Assembly (NCBI GenBank): GCA_963205465.1
Contig: CAUJKG010000231.1
Span: 1 to 9,530 of the forward strand
Length of the DNA stretch: 9,530 nt
Reading direction: 5' to 3'
From: Pseudomonadota bacterium
GTDB taxonomy: Bacteria > Pseudomonadota > Alphaproteobacteria > Rhizobiales > Xanthobacteraceae
The notes under the pieces are model-generated. The model searched no databases and had not been told where the DNA came from. It saw nothing but the letters and a program-made list of their open reading frames with translations. Below, in pieces: positions 6,075-9,530 of this stretch. Each line of letters opens with the position of its first letter. Position 1 is the first letter of the stretch. The position numbers were made by a program, and so were the translations under genes.

Positions 6075-6391
6075 TGAACTTTCTGAAATTGAAGTGCGCT
6101 AGCGCCGTTGCGCTCGGGCTTGCCGTATTCGCCGCTCCCGCTTTGGCTTGCGACAAGAACGCATCGAATGACCGCATCTCGAAGGTAGTCGCCAGCGGCG
6201 AGATGCAGCGCCCTACCCGCGTATCGGAAGGCTTCGCCGCCGAGGTGACGGAAAAATTCTGGGCGAGCGCCGATGTTAAAAAGAAACAAGACCTCGCGGA
6301 CGACATCGCCTGCTCGGTGGATGCCAAGACCGTGAGCTTCACCCGCGACCGCAGCGTGTTGCAGACCTATCGGGACGGCAAAGCGCAGTAG
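6074..6391 (+). CDS. Small exported protein of unknown function, coupled to DUF2147 copy 2
   Basis: This 105-aa protein was not assigned to a known family. Its ATG (6074-6076) overlaps the TGA of the preceding gene by one base, the arrangement of translational coupling, and this sets the start. Residues 1-25 form a signal peptide ending A-L-A, so the mature protein would begin at C26. A second cysteine (C80) makes a single disulfide possible. The -3 residue is Ala, a poor lipobox, so lipidation is unlikely. The mature part is about 80 residues, mostly helical-looking and charged, with K-F-W, a V-K-K-K-Q motif and D-D-I-A-C. Coupling to a DUF2147 gene suggests a shared periplasmic role. A strong terminator follows 25 bases after the stop. 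Confidence 0.85.
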   Translation: MNFLKLKCASAVALGLAVFAAPALACDKNASNDRISKVVASGEMQRPTRVSEGFAAEVTEKFWASADVKKKQDLADDIACSVDAKTVSFTRDRSVLQTYRDGKAQ

Positions 6392-6416
6392 CGCGACGAG
6401 TGACTCCTAAAATCAC

Positions 6417-6444
6417 GAAGCCGGGCGCTTTCGCGTCCGGCTTC
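6417..6444. terminator. Probably bidirectional intrinsic terminator
   Basis: GAAGCCGGGCGC (6417-6428) and GCGTCCGGCTTC (6433-6444) form a 12-bp stem with one G-U pair and a TTTC loop. It serves the plus-strand gene ending at 6391. It also sits 37 bases past the stop of the minus-strand gene ending at 6482. On the minus strand a short T-run (GATTTTAGG) follows it; on the plus strand the tail is a weaker TTC. Confidence 0.75.
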
Positions 6445-6481
6445 TTCATGTCCAACATTGATAGAACGAACGCGCAGGCTA

Positions 6482-7279
6482 TTATTTCGGCGCACCCTGC
6501 TGAAACAACAGCTTGAAGGCTTCCTTGTCCTTGGTCGCGTCGATCACCTCCGACGCTTCCGGCTTGATCTCCATCCCGCGCACGACGGCGGGCCGCGCCA
6601 TCACCCGCGCAAGCCAGGCTTTGACGTTCGTAAAATCGTCCGGGTTTTGCCCCTGCCGTTCCCACGGCCGGGTCCAGCCGACGCACGCCATGTCGGCAAT
6701 CGAGTATTCACCGCAGATATAGTCACGGCCTTCGAGCTTGCGGTCGAGTACGCCGTAGAGGCGACGGACCTCGTTGGTATAGCGCTCGATCGCGTAAGGC
6801 ACCTGCTCCGGCGCGTAGAGCCGGAAATGATGCGCCTGCCCCGCCATGGGCCCGAGGCCACCCATCTGCCAGAACAGCCACTCATCCACCTCGACGCGCT
6901 TGCGCTCTTCTTTCGGGTAAAACTTGCCGGTCTTGCGTCCCAGGTATTGCAGGATGGCGCCGGATTCGAAGACGGAGATCGGCTTTCCGCCCGGTCCGTT
7001 CGGATCGACGATAGCAGGCATCCGGTTGTTGGGCGCGATCTTCAGAAAGTCGGGTTTGAACTGATCGCCCTTCCCGATGTTCACGAAGTGCACCTTATAG
7101 GGCAGCGCGCACTCCTCGAGCATGATCGAGATTTTCCAGCCGTTCGGCGTCGCCCAATAGTATAACTCGATAGGCTCCTGCCTCGGCCGGGCGGATTTGC
7201 CCGCGGGTCTGGCTGCCTTCCGCGCCGAAATTTTCCGGGCAACTTTCTTGCCGGCCTTCTTTTTCGTCTTACGCGCCAT
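6482..7279 (-). CDS. yfcG: YfcG-like (nu-class) glutathione transferase with basic N-terminal tail
   Basis: This 265-aa protein has two parts. Residues 1-34 are a Lys/Arg/Ala-rich tail with about 14 basic residues and no acidic ones before E35. Residues 36-265 are a cytosolic GST fold. The thioredoxin-like domain has T-P-N-G-W-K-I (44-50), N-N-R-M-P-A-I with cis-Pro P88, and F-E-S-G-A-I-L (104-110), which binds the glutathione gamma-glutamyl group. The helical domain has W-L-F-W-Q-M-G-G-L-G-P-M (134-145), G-Q-A-H-H-F and S-I-A-D-M (193-197). These motifs are those of E. coli YfcG, a nu-class enzyme with disulfide-bond reductase activity that uses Thr/Asn rather than a Tyr/Ser/Cys nucleophile. 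The close motif match is why I give that symbol; orthology is inferred. The start at 7279 follows AGGAG at 8 bases. An upstream in-frame ATG at 7297 lacks such a site. YfcG itself is about 215 aa, so the tail is additional. Confidence 0.9.
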   Translation of the reverse strand: MARKTKKKAGKKVARKISARKAARPAGKSARPRQEPIELYYWATPNGWKISIMLEECALPYKVHFVNIGKGDQFKPDFLKIAPNNRMPAIVDPNGPGGKPISVFESGAILQYLGRKTGKFYPKEERKRVEVDEWLFWQMGGLGPMAGQAHHFRLYAPEQVPYAIERYTNEVRRLYGVLDRKLEGRDYICGEYSIADMACVGWTRPWERQGQNPDDFTNVKAWLARVMARPAVVRGMEIKPEASEVIDATKDKEAFKLLFQQGAPK

Positions 7280-7442
7280 CGCTGACACTCCTGTCATTCA
7301 GCATCCGTTCAGGGCGGTAGTGGCCGACTTGCTTAGGCTGCCGGTCCGGAAGCGGCAACCTGTGGCGGTGGCAATGCTGCTCCGCATGTTTCAGGCAGTT
7401 GAATTGGGTGTATGCTTCCTGCGCCTATCGATGGGGAAATTT
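7280..7442. promoter_or_regulatory. Divergent promoter region between the GST and the PsiF-like gene
   Basis: These 163 bases separate two divergent starts and must contain both promoters. On the minus strand AGGAG (7292-7288) is the ribosome-binding site of the GST gene. On the plus strand GGGGA shortly before 7443 serves the PsiF-like gene. No convincing promoter hexamers or strong inverted repeats are visible. Confidence 0.5.
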
Positions 7443-7724
7443 ATGCTGAAAAAACTGATCCTTGCGGTCGCTCTGTTCGGCTTCGTCGGCGCCGTTACGC
7501 TGCCGAGCCTGACGATCGCACAGACGACCACGACGCAAGACACCAAGACCAAGAAGAAAGCCGAAACGAAGACGAAAAAAGCGCCGAGCGCCAAGCAACT
7601 CGCCGCGCGCAAGAAGTTCTCCGATTGCGCAAAGACGTGGGGCGACCACAAGAAGGCGACCGGCGAAAAGACCCGCAAGCAATACAACGCCTATATGAAG
7701 AGCTGCCTTTCCAAGAAGCAGTAA
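7443..7724 (+). CDS. Small basic exported protein, PsiF-like
   Basis: This 93-aa protein has a signal peptide (1-26, ending T-I-A before Q27). A Thr/Lys-rich segment (27-50) follows, then a C-terminal module of about 40 residues, A-A-R-K-K-F-S-D-C-A-K-T-W ... Y-M-K-S-C-L, with C62 and C88 26 residues apart. The spacing and the Y-M-x-S-C-L ending resemble the PsiF repeat (PF07769) and related short Cys-x2-Trp/Cys proteins of rhizobia. The resemblance is moderate, so PsiF-like is a tentative label. PsiF is induced by phosphate starvation in E. coli, but its function is unknown and no Pho box is evident here. The ATG at 7443 is chosen because GGGGA precedes it by about 6 bases. An in-frame ATG at 7431 would add M-G-K-F. 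Mature length is about 67 aa and the net charge is strongly positive. Confidence 0.82.
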   Translation: MLKKLILAVALFGFVGAVTLPSLTIAQTTTTQDTKTKKKAETKTKKAPSAKQLAARKKFSDCAKTWGDHKKATGEKTRKQYNAYMKSCLSKKQ

Positions 7725-7747
7725 TTTTCTCGGCGCTGGATTGATGG

Positions 7748-7776
7748 CACCCGGCGGAGCTTCCGCCGGGTGTTTT
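7748..7776 (+). terminator. Intrinsic terminator of the PsiF-like gene
   Basis: CACCCGGCGGA (7748-7758) and TCCGCCGGGTG (7762-7772) form a perfect 11-bp stem with a 3-base loop, followed by TTTT (7773-7776). It begins 23 bases past the stop at 7724. There is no T-run on the other strand, so it probably does not serve the convergent gene ending at 7835. Confidence 0.88.
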
Positions 7777-7834
7777 ATCCCGGCGAGCGCTGCAAGAGGT
7801 CAGCCCTCGCCAGTGCGAAACTTGCTACCAATCC

Positions 7835-8461
7835 TTAGGCGCGCGACGCCGCCGGCATGACCTCAGCCGGCTTGCCATATCCTGGCAGCGCTTCGATCCG
7901 TGCTTTCCAGGCTGAGACGCCAGGATATTTCGACAGGTCGAACCCGCCATCCTCAGCATAATAAACACCCGGGTAGATCGAAATATCCGCGATGGTGAGC
8001 CGGTCGTTGGCAAGCCATTGATGTTTGGTGAGCCAGTTGTCGAGAACCGCCAATCCCGCCTCGCCTTCCGCTCGATAGAACTCGACGACCGCCGGCTCTG
8101 CCTTGCGGATGCCTTGCTTGAAGGCGCGCGAGCGAAACAGGCCTGGCGCGAGCCGGTCGAAATCCCAATAGAGCCATTCGCGGATGCGCGCGCATTCGGC
8201 AGGCGAAGCGCCGCCAAATTTTCCGGACAGCGCCGCGAGATGCTCGAGAATAGCCGTCGACTGCACGATGTAGAGTTCACCATCCTGCAGGCAAGGCACG
8301 TTTCCGAACCGGCTTTTCGCCATGTATTCCGGCGTACGGGTGCCGCCGCCCGGAAGATCGACAAGCTCGAAGCTGTGCGGCACCTGCATCAAGGCAAGCG
8401 CAAGACCCACGCGATAAGACGGACCCGAGCGCGAATGCGCGTAGAACGTGATCTTCGACAT
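7835..8461 (-). CDS. Glutathione S-transferase family protein
   Basis: This 208-aa protein has the usual length and two-domain layout of a cytosolic GST. The thioredoxin-like N-domain (about 1-78) opens with I-T-F-Y-A-H-S-R-S-G-P-S-Y-R-V, where a serine near residue 10 or 12 is the likely glutathione-activating residue. It has G-N-V-P-C-L with cis-Pro P56, and V-Q-S-T-A-I-L-E-H-L (66-75), in which Q67-S68 replaces the common E-S pair that holds glutathione. The helical C-domain has L-T-I-A-D-I-S (155-161), containing the conserved N-capping Asp (D159). I cannot assign a class or substrate. It is only distantly related to the YfcG-like gene nearby, with no shared tail. The ATG at 8461 gives the standard N-terminus, with GGGA about 13 bases upstream as a weak ribosome-binding site. 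It follows gatB in the same direction after 78 bases. Confidence 0.9.
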   Translation of the reverse strand: MSKITFYAHSRSGPSYRVGLALALMQVPHSFELVDLPGGGTRTPEYMAKSRFGNVPCLQDGELYIVQSTAILEHLAALSGKFGGASPAECARIREWLYWDFDRLAPGLFRSRAFKQGIRKAEPAVVEFYRAEGEAGLAVLDNWLTKHQWLANDRLTIADISIYPGVYYAEDGGFDLSKYPGVSAWKARIEALPGYGKPAEVMPAASRA

Positions 8462-8485
8462 TGGCGGTTCAATTCCCTGTAAAAC

Positions 8486-8509
8486 TCTTTTCGTAACTTG
8501 CTGAAAAGA
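8486..8509. repeat. Short A/T-rich inverted repeat between gatB and the GST gene
   Basis: TCTTTTC (8486-8492) and GAAAAGA (8503-8509) are exact reverse complements separated by 10 bases. The pair lies within the 78-base gap between gatB and the GST. The stem is weak and has no T-tract on the minus strand, so it is a poor terminator. An operator role is possible but unsupported. Confidence 0.3.
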
Positions 8510-8539
8510 ACGTGCCCGTCTCTTCCTGCCATCCGCCAG

Positions 8540-9530
8540 CTAGATGCCGAGCTTCTGTTTGAGAATGTCGTTCACGGACTGCGGATTGGCCTTCCCACCC
8601 GACGCCTTGATGACCTGACCGACGAACCAGCCGAGCATCGTGGGCTTGGCCTTCACCTGCTCCACTTTGTCCGGGTTCTTGGCGATGATCTCGTCCACGA
8701 CCTTCTCGATCGCGCCGGTATCGGTCACTTGTTTCAGCCCGCGCTTTTCGACGATCTCGCGGGGATCCCCACCTTCGGCCCACACGATCTCGAACAGATC
8801 TTTTGCGATCTTGCCGGAGATCGTGCCGTCCGCGATCAGATCCACGATCGAGCCTAGCTGCTGTGCGGAAATCGGGCTCTGTTCGATCGTCTTGCCTTCC
8901 TTGTTCAGGCGGCCGAAGAATTCGTTGATGGTGAAATTGGCCGCCGCCTTCGGATCGCGTCCCTTCGCGACTTCTTCAAAAAAGGCCGCTGTCTCCTGCT
9001 CCGCGATCAGAACGCCGGCATCGTAAACCGACAGACCGAATTCCTTGATGAAGCGCGCCTTCTTCTCGTCCGGCAGCTCCGGCAGGTCCGCCTTCAACTT
9101 CTCTACAAAGGCATCGTCGAACTCGAGCGGCAGGAGATCCGGATCGGGGAAGTAGCGATAGTCGTGCGCCTCTTCCTTCGAGCGCATCGAACGCGTTTCG
9201 CCCTTGGCGTTGTCGAACAGCCGGGTTTCCTGATCGATCTTGCCGCCGTCTTCGAGGAGTTCGATCTGGCGGCGCGACTCATATTCGATAGCCTGACCGA
9301 TGAAGCGGATCGAATTCACGTTCTTGATTTCGCAGCGCGTGCCGAACGGGTCGCCGGGCTTGCGCACGGAAACGTTCACGTCCGCGCGGAGATTACCCTT
9401 CTCCATATCGCCGTCGCAGGTGCCGAGATAGCGCAGGATCGTGCGAAGCTTGGTGACATAAGCCTTGGCTTCCTCCGCCGAGCGCAGGTCGGGCTTCGAC
9501 ACGATTTCCATCAGCGCAACGCCGGAGCGG
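8540..9530 (-). CDS. gatB: Aspartyl/glutamyl-tRNA amidotransferase subunit B (5' end outside window)
   Basis: The window holds the last 329 or so of roughly 490 residues; the reading frame is open to base 9530, so the gene begins beyond it. GatB is part of the GatCAB complex, which converts Glu-tRNA(Gln) and Asp-tRNA(Asn) to the amidated forms in the cytoplasm. The fragment opens with R-S-G-V-A-L-M-E-I-V-S, a hallmark of the catalytic cradle domain. It continues with G-D-M-E-K-G-N-L-R-A-D-V-N-V-S (40-54), C-E-I-K-N-V-N-S-I-R-F (66-76) and Y-R-Y-F-P-D-P-D-L-L-P-L (124-135). The last 160 or so residues are the helical and YqeY-like tRNA-binding tail, ending with G-K-A-N-P-Q and a leucine-rich C-terminal helix. 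It is intact within the window, with no frameshift. gatA and gatC are not visible downstream; any linkage would lie to the right. Confidence 0.97.
   Translation of the reverse strand, partial: RSGVALMEIVSKPDLRSAEEAKAYVTKLRTILRYLGTCDGDMEKGNLRADVNVSVRKPGDPFGTRCEIKNVNSIRFIGQAIEYESRRQIELLEDGGKIDQETRLFDNAKGETRSMRSKEEAHDYRYFPDPDLLPLEFDDAFVEKLKADLPELPDEKKARFIKEFGLSVYDAGVLIAEQETAAFFEEVAKGRDPKAAANFTINEFFGRLNKEGKTIEQSPISAQQLGSIVDLIADGTISGKIAKDLFEIVWAEGGDPREIVEKRGLKQVTDTGAIEKVVDEIIAKNPDKVEQVKAKPTMLGWFVGQVIKASGGKANPQSVNDILKQKLGI

Noticed and set aside
6074..6151. Possible lipobox in the 105-aa exported protein (A-L-A-C)
   Set aside because: The -3 position is Ala rather than Leu/Val/Ile, so ordinary signal peptidase I cleavage before C26 is more likely.
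6458..7165. 235-codon plus-strand frame opposite the YfcG-like gene
   Set aside because: The minus strand has all GST motifs. The plus-strand product has none and would run through the GST gene.
7782..7811. GGCGAG ... CTCGCC inverted repeat after the PsiF-like terminator
   Set aside because: Only 6 bp with an 18-base spacer and no T-tract on the minus strand, so it is too weak to call a terminator for the GST gene ending at 7835.

Overview
The window looks like an ordinary chromosomal stretch of an alphaproteobacterium, most likely a member of the Hyphomicrobiales (Rhizobiales). The grounds are high-GC coding DNA (roughly 60% by eye), Omp25/RopB-type 8-strand outer-membrane barrels, DUF2147 proteins, small SEL1 and Cys-Trp/Cys secreted proteins, and GC-rich hairpin terminators between genes. 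No tRNA, rRNA, CRISPR array, insertion sequence, integrase, toxin-antitoxin pair or recognisable defence module was seen.

Layout, left to right. An AT-rich edge and a leader with a perfect inverted repeat precede a 496-aa exported TPR protein (128-1618, +). It converges on two adjacent paralogous outer-membrane protein genes on the minus strand (1646-2869 and 3001-4257). Each encodes two complete 8-strand barrel domains fused head to tail. They are separated by a terminator, so they are probably separate transcription units. Next on the minus strand is a small SEL1-repeat gene (4480-4743) with its own terminator. A 373-base intergenic region (4744-5116) with several inverted repeats lies between it and a plus-strand cluster: two DUF2147 genes (5117-5545 and 5670-6074, with a strong terminator between them) and a 105-aa exported protein (6074-6391) translationally coupled to the second. 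After a probably bidirectional terminator comes a minus-strand YfcG/nu-class glutathione transferase carrying a Lys/Arg/Ala-rich N-terminal tail (6482-7279). Divergent from it is a 93-aa basic exported protein of PsiF-like type (7443-7724, +). A second glutathione S-transferase (7835-8461, -) and the 3' two thirds of gatB (8540-9530, -, running off the window) close the region.

How the genes fit together: five or six of the ten complete genes encode exported envelope proteins (one TPR protein, two double-barrel OMPs, two DUF2147 proteins, one small unknown), so the left two thirds is an envelope-protein neighbourhood. The right third holds redox enzymes and translation (Glu-tRNA(Gln)/Asp-tRNA(Asn) amidotransferase). 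No single pathway connects them. The points most worth a second look are the fused double barrels that were duplicated after fusion, the basic tail on the glutathione transferase, and the palindrome-rich intergenic region upstream of the DUF2147 genes. I do not see convincing evidence of a wholly new system.
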